NCBI GenBank assembly: GCA_964464175.1 | Contig: CAYXFD010000031.1 | Location: 1 to 30,449, forward strand | Length of the DNA: 30,449 bases | DNA from: CAYXFD01 sp964464175 | GTDB lineage: Bacteria; Cloacimonadota; Cloacimonadia; Cloacimonadales; JAJBBL01 | Direction of reading: 5' to 3' | Shown here: positions 23,871 to 30,449 of the stretch, in pieces | How positions within the stretch are numbered: position 1 is the first letter of the stretch | Layout: each line of letters begins with the position of its first letter | The notes under the pieces: generated by a model | The model's database searches: none | What the model was told of the DNA's origin: nothing | What the model saw: the letters and a program-made list of their open reading frames with translations, nothing else | Made by a program: the position numbers and the translations under genes

Positions 23871-25625
23871 ATGAAAAAACTAATTTTTACTCTCATTGGT
23901 ATTGGTCTGATGACCACTATGATTGCCTTTACCGGCAGTAACGAAATTTCTTCCGGACAAAGCGGCCTTTCTGCTGATATTTATCTGCGGACTGATTATT
24001 TTGTTGATTTCGAAGGAGATGAGGAGAACAAGACAAGTTATGCAGCCGGCAACGTAAATCTGAGCGGCAAGGACTGGCTTTTGGACAATGTTCTGATCGG
24101 AACCCACGAGAATGATCTTAAAAACGGAGAAAAATCTGCCCGTTTCAGACATCAAGATGATTTAGCAGCCTCAATGACTATGCTCGAAGACAAAGCTGAT
24201 GGCTTAGGAACGATATCTTTCTATTATTCCAGATCGAATTTTTCCAACGATGGAGCTCCCACAGCCCCGATCTTTGTTGTTGAGTACAGCCTTAATCAGG
24301 GTAATCAATGGACACAGATAGGAAGTGATATCAACCTGGACGGTGTTAATCAACTCACCCTTTTTTCTCATACTGTTAATGTCGAAGGAAATGTCAGGGT
24401 AAGATTTCGTACCCTGTCAGGGACAGATGGCAGAAGATTCAACATCGATGACATTCTGATGACAGATTTCGGTGATGAAGAATCTGTTGCTATGCCGACC
24501 TTCAGCCCAGCCGGTGGTTCCTATTTCGGATCGATAATGGTCTCTATTACCACCTCCACTCCCGATGCCACAATTCATTATACAACAGATAATTCCGACC
24601 CGACAGATGCCTCTCCGGTTTTTACCGATCCCATTGAAGTAGCAGAATCTATGACGATAAAAGCCCGCGGATATGCTTCGGGATTAAATCCAAGTATGAT
24701 AGCAACTGCGAATTACACGATAGAAACAGCCACTGATGTTAATACCATTGCCGAACTTAAAGCAGGAGAGATCGGACAGATCTATCGCTTGGCTAATGAA
24801 GTTATCCTGACCTATCAGCAGGCGTTCCGTAATCAGAAATTTATTCAGGACAATTCCGGCGGTATTCTCATCGAAGATAATTCCGGTATTGTTACTACTG
24901 CTTATGAAGTCTATGACGGTATCACAGGGTTGGTTGGAACGTTAGATATGTACGGAAACCAATGGCAGATAGTACCGGTACAGAATCCCGGTCCGGCGAC
25001 ATCACACAATAATACTGTCGAGCCGTTGGTGGTTACTATGTCTGACTATCTCGATAATTTCATGACTTATCAGGGAAGACTGGTTAAGCTGGAAAATGTC
25101 AATTTCCCAAATGCCGACGGTACTGCTACCTTTGCTAACGGACAGGTATATACCATTAGTGATGGAGTACTTACAGCAGATTTCCGCACTTCTTTCTATG
25201 ATGTAGATTATATCGGCGAAGTTATCCCTACCGAAACGATCGATCTGTCCGGTATTCCCAATTCCCGTAATGAAGGGGATTTTATCACCCCGAGACATAC
25301 CAATGATCTTTATTCCTATGTTTCGGTTGATTTACCAACTTTCAGTGAGCAGTTACGTCTGAAGGGGAATTATCCTAATCCTTTCAATCCCTCGACTACT
25401 ATTCATTTCTCCATGCCGAATGAAGCTGAGTTACGGCTGGTTGTCTATAACGTCAAAGGGCAGTTTGTCAGAGAACTGATAAACGGTTTTCTCCCTGCCG
25501 GAGAACATCAGATAGATTGGGACGGTTATGACGAGAACCAAAAATCTCAAGCTTCCGGTGTCTATTTCTTTATGCTTCAAACAAAAGATCATACCTTGGT
25601 TAACAAGGCTTTGATGCTCAAGTAA
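23871..25625 (+). CDS. Secreted multidomain protein with type IX-like/FlgD-like C-terminal tail
   Basis: A 584-residue exported protein. A signal peptide covers about 1-20. Residues 45-200 look like a beta-sandwich of the carbohydrate-binding or MAM-like kind (VDFEGDEENK, GTISFYYSRSN, RRFNIDDILM). Residues 207-285 match the chitobiase-type Ig-like repeat (FSPAGGSYFGSIMVSIT, TIHYTTDNSDPT). Residues 290-490 resemble the OB-like nuclease-associated domain found in DUF5689-type surface proteins. The last 90 residues form the tail typical of FCB-group secreted proteins: NYPNPFNPSTTI, VYNVKGQFVREL, ASGVYFFML and terminal KALMLK. Surface display or secretion by a type IX-like route is inferred; no such machinery lies in the window. 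AAAGGAG lies 6 bases before the ATG. No enzyme active site is seen. Confidence 0.8.
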   Translation: MKKLIFTLIGIGLMTTMIAFTGSNEISSGQSGLSADIYLRTDYFVDFEGDEENKTSYAAGNVNLSGKDWLLDNVLIGTHENDLKNGEKSARFRHQDDLAASMTMLEDKADGLGTISFYYSRSNFSNDGAPTAPIFVVEYSLNQGNQWTQIGSDINLDGVNQLTLFSHTVNVEGNVRVRFRTLSGTDGRRFNIDDILMTDFGDEESVAMPTFSPAGGSYFGSIMVSITTSTPDATIHYTTDNSDPTDASPVFTDPIEVAESMTIKARGYASGLNPSMIATANYTIETATDVNTIAELKAGEIGQIYRLANEVILTYQQAFRNQKFIQDNSGGILIEDNSGIVTTAYEVYDGITGLVGTLDMYGNQWQIVPVQNPGPATSHNNTVEPLVVTMSDYLDNFMTYQGRLVKLENVNFPNADGTATFANGQVYTISDGVLTADFRTSFYDVDYIGEVIPTETIDLSGIPNSRNEGDFITPRHTNDLYSYVSVDLPTFSEQLRLKGNYPNPFNPSTTIHFSMPNEAELRLVVYNVKGQFVRELINGFLPAGEHQIDWDGYDENQKSQASGVYFFMLQTKDHTLVNKALMLK

Positions 25626-25668
25626 ATGAACATGCCGGTTTTACCGGTTAGAACGGAGAAGCTATTTG

Positions 25669-25697
25669 TAAGGGGTAAGTCTTTGACTTGCCCCTTA
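25669..25697 (+). terminator. Intrinsic terminator after the secreted-protein gene
   Basis: A 13-bp stem, TAAGGGGTAAGTC with GACTTGCCCCTTA, one G-T wobble, TTT loop, followed by TCTTTAT. It begins 44 bases after the stop. The T-tract is short but the stem is strong. Confidence 0.75.
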
Positions 25698-25758
25698 TCT
25701 TTATCACTAAAGTTAGCTATCTATAAAATATATCTTACTCAACAGCTCAGGAGGGATT

Positions 25759-26190
25759 ATGCCGGATAGGAAGGAGTTACTGAAAAGAGAGGTTTGGCAG
25801 CGTTTCAAAACCATGCAGACCGTCTATTTGGGAACGGTGGAGAACGAACAGCCGCGGGTAAGACCGGTTACTATGCTCTTTCTGGAAAACCGTTTCTGGA
25901 TTTTGACCGGAACCGCTGATGATAAGGTTACTCACCTAAGAAGTAATCCTCAGACAGAGTTCTGTTTACCACTCCCTGAAGACAGGGGGACAGGTTATGT
26001 GCGGTTCAGCGGAATAGCAATAATCGTTTCCGATAAACAGACCAAAGTCCGGATCGCTGAAAACTGCCCCTACTTCAGGGATCACTGGCAGGATACCAAT
26101 GACCCCCAATTTACTCTGCTCGAGATCAAAGCTGCCGGTATCGATTATCTGAAGCCGGGTGAATACTTGTCGCAAAAACTCACAGTTTAG
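25759..26190 (+). CDS. Pyridoxamine 5'-phosphate oxidase-family (FMN-binding split barrel) protein
   Basis: A 143-residue protein of the PNPOx-like split-barrel family, which usually binds FMN, F420 or haem. Segments that show the fold are MQTVYLGTVENEQPRVRPVT, FWILTGTADDKVTHLRSNP and YVRFSGIAIIV. It is too short for true PdxH and lacks its C-terminal half, so vitamin B6 synthesis is unlikely. A general flavin reductase or stress role is possible; the substrate is unknown. AGGAGGG lies just before the ATG. It is flanked by a terminator upstream and a tRNA gene downstream, so it is probably transcribed alone. Confidence 0.85.
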   Translation: MPDRKELLKREVWQRFKTMQTVYLGTVENEQPRVRPVTMLFLENRFWILTGTADDKVTHLRSNPQTEFCLPLPEDRGTGYVRFSGIAIIVSDKQTKVRIAENCPYFRDHWQDTNDPQFTLLEIKAAGIDYLKPGEYLSQKLTV

Positions 26191-26225
26191 TTAGGAGAGA
26201 GCAGTTTTCCAACCGAAGAAATGTT

Positions 26226-26255
26226 TTGACAAAACAGACTATTTTTTTTGATTAA
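26226..26255 (+). promoter_or_regulatory. Candidate promoter of the tRNA-Thr gene
   Basis: TTGACA (26226-26231) is followed after 18 bases by GATTAA (26250-26255), about 20 bases before the tRNA. The -35 is perfect; the -10 is weak. Confidence 0.5.
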
Positions 26256-26274
26256 CACCACCTTCTTTATGAAA

Positions 26275-26350
<76 letters not shown>

Positions 26351-26478
26351 TCTTTTCCAGACTGTCTTGAATCAATCAAAGCCTTAATATCAAAGAGGAA
26401 ACTACTATTGCTGACATCAAAAACATCTTATCTTTTGTCAACATTTATTTTCATTGATTAGCCTCAGATTTCAAACTT

Positions 26479-26498
26479 TTGGGCACATATTGGGCACA
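26479..26498. repeat. Two direct repeats TTGGGCACA, possible integrase arm sites
   Basis: TTGGGCACA at 26479-26487 and again at 26490-26498, a period of 11 bases, about one helical turn, followed by a run of T. They lie between the tRNA and the integrase gene, where arm-type binding sites are expected. Confidence 0.5.
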
Positions 26499-26577
26499 CA
26501 TTTTTTTGCCTGCGGGAGAAAAATGATTATATTATTGGGTATGATATCTAAAGTATTTTTCTTTATGAGGAGGTTTG

Positions 26578-27678
26578 ATGGACAAAAAAATACCTGCTAT
26601 ACTGGCACAGTTGAAGAACCATAATCAGGGATATGCTGTCAATTTGAGATACCGCATGACGAAACCTGGCATCCCGTATCAACTTTTTCTCGATTATTAC
26701 ATTAACGGTAAGCGGATCAGAAAGAGCTTGAATCTTAAGGTAGTCGGCGAGAAATCATCTTTAGTAAAAGACAAAGAATCCATAAAAGTTGCTCTTGCAA
26801 TTAGAGACGAGATGGAGCGAAAATTCATCGAAGGAGATACCGGAGTGCTGATATCAAAACCCGAAGTTATAGACTTTCTGGAATTCTTTAAGGCTTTCAG
26901 CGAGAAAAAGAGTAATGATACTAACTACAGGATATCCTACGATCACTTCTCAAGATTCTTGGGCAAAGACAAGCTCGATATCAGGAATGTTGATATCAAA
27001 CTATGCGAAGGATACCGGGATTATCTCCTATCTCTGGACATCACTCCTTACACTGCATTACATTACTTCGTAACCTTCAAAGCTACTCTAAATCAAGCCG
27101 TGAAGCACGGACATATCCTCGCTAATCCAGCGAAAGGGATAAGTATCAAGTACGAGAAGAAATCTATTGATCGTCTCTCTGTCGAAGAGGTCAAGAGCCT
27201 CATGCAGACTGACTGTGCCTATCCCGACATAAAGAAGGGTTTTCTTTTCGCTTGTTTTACCGGACTAAGATTCTCTGACCTTAACAATCTCAAGTGGACA
27301 GATATCACGAATGGTCGTCTCAAGATCATTATGCTCAAGACGAAAAAAGAAATCGAGATGAAACTCCATCCGAATGCCAAGGCGATACTGAAAGAGCAGA
27401 AGCAGATCAGATCTGAGGGGAATGTATTTAGAATACCTACTGGTGGGAAGACCTCAAATCGCCTGAAGAAATGGTTTAGGCATGCAGAGATAGATAAAGA
27501 CCTAACCTTTCACTGTTCACGGCATACATTCGGTTGTATGCTCATAGAGAGTGGTGTTGATGTCTTCTCCGTAATGAAATTGATGGGGCATAACGAAGTA
27601 AAGACGACCCTGCAATACGTAGAAAAAGTCGGAGCGACAAAGGATAAGGCGATAGATAGGATGCCGGTATTATTGTAA
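26578..27678 (+). CDS. Tyrosine recombinase (phage/island integrase)
   Basis: The ATG at 26578, with GAGGAGG upstream, gives 366 residues; the in-frame TTG just before it is unlikely. The N-terminal 90 residues look like an arm-type DNA-binding domain of the Bacteroidetes kind, residues 95-190 a SAM-like core-binding domain, and the C-terminal part the catalytic domain. Catalytic residues are present: Arg231 in FTGLRFSDL, a Lys near 255, His312 and Arg315 in HCSRHTF, His338 in LMGHNE, and Tyr347. The enzyme therefore looks intact. It reads away from the tRNA-Thr gene, the usual layout for an element inserted at a tRNA 3' end. No excisionase or cargo genes follow, and no second copy of the tRNA end was found before 30449. 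Confidence 0.93.
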   Translation: MDKKIPAILAQLKNHNQGYAVNLRYRMTKPGIPYQLFLDYYINGKRIRKSLNLKVVGEKSSLVKDKESIKVALAIRDEMERKFIEGDTGVLISKPEVIDFLEFFKAFSEKKSNDTNYRISYDHFSRFLGKDKLDIRNVDIKLCEGYRDYLLSLDITPYTALHYFVTFKATLNQAVKHGHILANPAKGISIKYEKKSIDRLSVEEVKSLMQTDCAYPDIKKGFLFACFTGLRFSDLNNLKWTDITNGRLKIIMLKTKKEIEMKLHPNAKAILKEQKQIRSEGNVFRIPTGGKTSNRLKKWFRHAEIDKDLTFHCSRHTFGCMLIESGVDVFSVMKLMGHNEVKTTLQYVEKVGATKDKAIDRMPVLL

Positions 27679-27706
27679 CTGGATATTTCGGAACGAGAGA
27701 GCAGAG

Positions 27707-27786
27707 TGTACGCTCCAAGAGAGCCACCTCTTCGCAGGATTTGAGCCACCCATTTCGGAGATTAGAGCCATCTTCATTTTGAATAC
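27707..27786. repeat. Three 22-bp tandem repeats, probable IS21-type end remnant
   Basis: GAGCCACC or GAGCCATC begins at 27721, 27743 and 27765, an exact 22-bp period, with TTTCG- and GATT-like bases conserved between units. Multiple GAGCCACC-type repeats with about this period are a feature of the ends of IS21-family elements as I recall them. TGTACGCTCC at 27707 could be the terminus, since IS21 ends begin TG. No istA or istB coding sequence follows, so this would be a solo end. Confidence 0.45.
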
Positions 27787-28367
27787 TACCATCATCTTTA
27801 TAATTATTGTGATATGTAGCCCAAGAAACCGATATAAAACTTAATCGGCGTCTTAGATTCATGAGATAATACTTACTGTTTCCTGATAATTCTATTGAAC
27901 TCAAAAATATTTCATAAACTATTGAATTGTTCGATGAAACGGAAGCAGGCTCTGCTGGAATTTTGCTCTCTCATTAATTACGGATGGTTATCCATATACC
28001 ATGATATTTGGATACGAATACACTAACAGCAAAGTCTTCATGCCGGATGTAGATAAAATCTATAACCATACATTTAGAATCCAGATAGAAGGCGCGCTGA
28101 GAAGAAAAAAAGGTCTTTAATCTTTGACCCAGCTTCGGTATCAGTCAAGAACAAGACAGTCGCTTAGCATTTCTCAGAGATTCTCTTAGGGTTGCTATCA
28201 AGTTTTGTTTAGATACTTAGACACTACCAGAGAGGATCAATCATACAGGATAACTCAAACTGAGTCGAGGTACTCTAATTTTCCATTCAAAGGATCAGTT
28301 AATCAGGAGGTGCAGTTGTCATGCTTCTGAAAAAAACGGGTGGATGGCAAGAGGTGACTTAAAAAGT
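27787..28367. other. Apparently decayed intergenic DNA
   Basis: About 580 bases without a convincing gene. A 39-codon open frame (28001-28120, ATG to TAA, no Shine-Dalgarno) encodes a protein-like peptide (FMPDVDKIYNHTFRI) of no known family; it may be a fragment of a lost gene. An AGGAGG at about 28304-28309 is followed by an ATG at 28321 whose frame closes after three codons. Confidence 0.4.
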
Positions 28368-28396
28368 TTGACACCATTTTAACAAATCGAATAAAT
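28368..28396 (+). promoter_or_regulatory. Promoter of the LPP20-like gene
   Basis: TTGACA (28368-28373) and ATAAAT (28391-28396) are spaced by 17 bases. The start codon lies only 18 bases further on, with AGGAG between, so the leader would be very short. Confidence 0.55.
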
Positions 28397-28414
28397 GCTT
28401 TTAGGAGTCGAAAT

Positions 28415-30211
28415 ATGAAGTTTGTTTTATTAATGATAACCTTAATGCTGCTTGTTTTATCATCTTCATTATTCCCCATGACCATAGAGCAGATAAGGAA
28501 AAGCGGTGATTATTATTATGGAGAAGGGACAGCTTCTTTATATCAGGAAGCACGGGACAGAGCAATAAGTAATTTATCAGAAAACATCATTGTAAATGTT
28601 TCTATCTCTATTGAAAACATGACAGAAGAGTTGAATTTTGAGCCTAATGAATACACCAGATATGTTTTTGAGAGCTATTCGATCCAGACTCTCCGTAATC
28701 TACAGGAGTTCAGAAATCCCGTAGGCAGCCGCATGAATGTCTTTGTCTATATTCATAAAGATGAACTGGAAAAGATATTTAATGAGCGTCGAGAATTGAT
28801 CTACGATATTTATCAGTTAGCTCTGGAATCAGAAAATAATACGAATATAGGGAATGCGCTCAAGTATCTCTACTACTCAACACTGCTCATGTATTCACTT
28901 CCCGAAGAGACTCTGAACTATAGAGGAATTGCTTTCCACAGAGTCTTACCGGCAAAGATCCGTGAAATGCTGCAAAACACAAGGTTTGTTTTAGCTTCTA
29001 TCCGGGAAATATCGCCAACTGAAAAACAGGTACTCTTGAACATGATCTATAAAGACAAACCTGTTCAGTATATGCGCTTTCATTTCTGGGACGGTTCCAA
29101 TCAAATATTGATTGAAGGACGCGACGGCAGGGCAGCTATCTCTCTGTTCGGAGCTTCCCGCAACCTGAGACGAATTGATATTTATCCTGATTATATGTAC
29201 TATGATCAGCGCTTTGATTTTAAAGCTGTAAGTGAGTTGTGGAATTTGGTCAAGAAACCGGACTACAGCACCTGCATAACAGTTAGTATAGAAAAACCTG
29301 CAGAGGAAAACCTTCCCGAACGAAAGGTAGTAGCAGCCGATGATTCCGTTGATTATGATCTCGTTCAGGAGAGTATTCAGAAAGAAACCGATAAGTTTCT
29401 TCAATTGATCCGGGCTAATGATGTAAGAAAGATCAGGAATGTCTATCCCGATGACGAGTATCTCCAAAGGCAAATCAGAAGTCTGCTTGAGCTAAACAGA
29501 ATACAGATCATTGATACAGACACCCATGTGACTATAAATCCTACCTATGAAGGATGGGAACTGCGCAGTATTCCGATCATAGCACATTATCCATCTATTA
29601 ATAAGCAGAGCACCGAAAGTATTGTCCTCAATTTTGATCACAGGGGAATGCTCAGTGATGTTCAGTTTACTGTTTTTGAAGGGATGTATGAAGCAGCGTT
29701 AGCGAATATCGAAGATGAAGAGGAGTTCAAACAGAGGCAGATACTGATAAGGTTTGTCGAAAAATACCGCTCATCCTTCCTCTATAGAGACATTGAAACT
29801 ATTGAAACACTTTTTTCTGATGAGGCAGTAATCATTGTCGGCAGAGTATTAAGACGAGCACCCTTAAACAAGGAGTTTCAGTTCCGGGTTTTTGGAGAGG
29901 AACCGGATATAGAATACATTACCCATACAAAAAAGAGCTACCTTCAAGCCCTGAGAAATCTCTTTTCTAAATATGAGGACATTCACGTAGGTTTTAACTC
30001 TCTAAAAATTGTAGTTAAGAATAATGAACCGGGCATCTATTCGGTCAGTATGAGGCAGAACTATAATTCTACAGGTTATGCTGACGAGGGGTATCTCTTT
30101 TTGTTGATAGATTTCAACGAACCGGAACCCAAAATATATGTCCGCTCCTGGCAGCCAAATGAATGGTCTCGGGAACGGATGATAGAAATGGCAAATTTCC
30201 GCTTGAATTAG
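28415..30211 (+). CDS. Exported LPP20-like protein with NTF2-like C-terminal domain
   Basis: A 598-residue exported protein. A signal peptide covers about 1-20; there is no lipobox Cys. Residues 25-120 match the LPP20-type module (GDYYYGEGTASLYQEARDRA, then LSENIIVNVS), usual for FCB-group envelope proteins. Residues 120-280 are helical then beta-rich, without a family name. The middle (about 320-440) and the C-terminal part (about 445-590) each look like an NTF2-like cone fold: IQKETDKFLQLIRANDVRKI and, later, FVEKYRSSFLYRDIETIE begin a helix followed by several strands. It is probably periplasmic. AGGAG lies 7 bases before the ATG. The next gene, cut by the window edge, begins 102 bases on in the same direction. 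Confidence 0.7.
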   Translation: MKFVLLMITLMLLVLSSSLFPMTIEQIRKSGDYYYGEGTASLYQEARDRAISNLSENIIVNVSISIENMTEELNFEPNEYTRYVFESYSIQTLRNLQEFRNPVGSRMNVFVYIHKDELEKIFNERRELIYDIYQLALESENNTNIGNALKYLYYSTLLMYSLPEETLNYRGIAFHRVLPAKIREMLQNTRFVLASIREISPTEKQVLLNMIYKDKPVQYMRFHFWDGSNQILIEGRDGRAAISLFGASRNLRRIDIYPDYMYYDQRFDFKAVSELWNLVKKPDYSTCITVSIEKPAEENLPERKVVAADDSVDYDLVQESIQKETDKFLQLIRANDVRKIRNVYPDDEYLQRQIRSLLELNRIQIIDTDTHVTINPTYEGWELRSIPIIAHYPSINKQSTESIVLNFDHRGMLSDVQFTVFEGMYEAALANIEDEEEFKQRQILIRFVEKYRSSFLYRDIETIETLFSDEAVIIVGRVLRRAPLNKEFQFRVFGEEPDIEYITHTKKSYLQALRNLFSKYEDIHVGFNSLKIVVKNNEPGIYSVSMRQNYNSTGYADEGYLFLLIDFNEPEPKIYVRSWQPNEWSRERMIEMANFRLN

Positions 30212-30313
30212 CTTGAACTGTTTCTTATAGAATCGATTAAGTTGCGAGAAGAGTATAAAATCCGATACGAAAACTAACTTATTACTATTGAAAAAATATA
30301 AAGGATCTATCAG

Positions 30314-30449
30314 ATGAAGAAACTTTTACTGATTTCTATCTTATTAATAGTGTTTTCTCTTCTCTTAGCCCAGACGATGAATGAGATGGTCGTTGTCAGG
30401 CAGGCAGAGTTACGACAGGATCAGATAGTGAGAGCAGACCGCAAAGACA
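30314..30449 (+). CDS. Start of an exported protein, truncated by the window end
   Basis: An open frame from ATG 30314 runs off the end. The first 18 residues (MKKLLLISILLIVFSLLL) are a signal peptide with a likely AQ cleavage site. The following residues, MVVVRQAELRQDQIVRADRK, resemble the start of exported proteins that carry PEGA-type domains next to LPP20-like genes; this is a weak resemblance. AAAGGA lies 9 bases before the start. Confidence 0.65.
   Translation, partial: MKKLLLISILLIVFSLLLAQTMNEMVVVRQAELRQDQIVRADRKD

Noticed and set aside
27542..27904. A 120-residue minus-strand open frame overlapping the integrase end
   Set aside because: It reads through the integrase 3' end and the 22-bp repeats; the periodic repeats explain part of its look. 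No family match was recognised.
28339..28362. GGTGGATGG and GGTGACTT as the opposite end of the IS21-like element
   Set aside because: Spacing is about 14 bases rather than 22 and the core GGTGGCTC is not matched.
28991..29473. A 160-residue minus-strand open frame
   Set aside because: It is antisense to the LPP20-like gene and shows no domain or Shine-Dalgarno.
26351..30449. Second copy of the tRNA-Thr 3' end as a right attachment site
   Set aside because: I looked for the T-arm and acceptor sequence after the integrase and found none in the window.

Overview
The window looks like a chromosomal segment from an anaerobic Gram-negative bacterium of the FCB superphylum. Candidatus Cloacimonadota or a close relative is my best guess, but the sequence alone does not settle it. 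The reasons are a class III (oxygen-sensitive) ribonucleotide reductase with its activase; an exported protein ending in the FlgD-like/type IX-style tail (NYPNPFNPSTT, then a terminal KALMLK) that is common in this group; LPP20-type exported proteins; lipoproteins and SppA; and a tyrosine integrase of the Bacteroidetes-like kind. GC content is moderate, Shine-Dalgarno sequences are strong (AAGGAGG type), and ATGA or TGATG overlaps between operon genes are frequent.

Layout. 1-749: gene-poor leader with nested inverted repeats and a purine-rich tract. 750-4026 (+): nrdD-nrdG, then a YraN-family gene. 4126-16088 is mostly one long minus-strand block made of several units, listed here in order of transcription: ribH-nusB-GT2-radical SAM/SPASM-(degenerate PP2C + TM + PQQ-like propeller) from 16088 to 11696; a PDZ protein with a beta-rich tail (11361-9997); a DUF4390-like protein, NtrY-like kinase and NtrX/NtrC-like sigma-54 activator (9843-6772); and sppA plus a lipoprotein (6671-4126). 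From 16550 the plus strand resumes: an exported alpha/beta hydrolase with a PDZ domain, a nuclease-helicase fusion, a phosphate acyltransferase (Ptb type), rpiB-glyA, a secreted multidomain protein with the sorting-like tail, and a PNPOx-family protein.

The 26.2-28.4 kb stretch is a small accessory locus: tRNA-Thr(CGU), paired TTGGGCACA repeats, a tyrosine integrase reading away from the tRNA, three 22-bp tandem repeats resembling the end of an IS21-family element, and about 0.6 kb of apparently decayed DNA. Core-like genes then resume with an LPP20/NTF2-like exported protein and the start of another exported protein cut by the window edge.

The parts most worth a second look are the membrane protein with a PP2C fold that has lost its metal ligands, fused through one TM helix to a PQQ-like propeller and co-transcribed with a SPASM radical SAM enzyme and a glycosyltransferase; the RecB/Cas4-like nuclease fused to an FeS helicase; the DUF4390-NtrY-NtrX operon; and the tRNA/integrase/IS-end scar.
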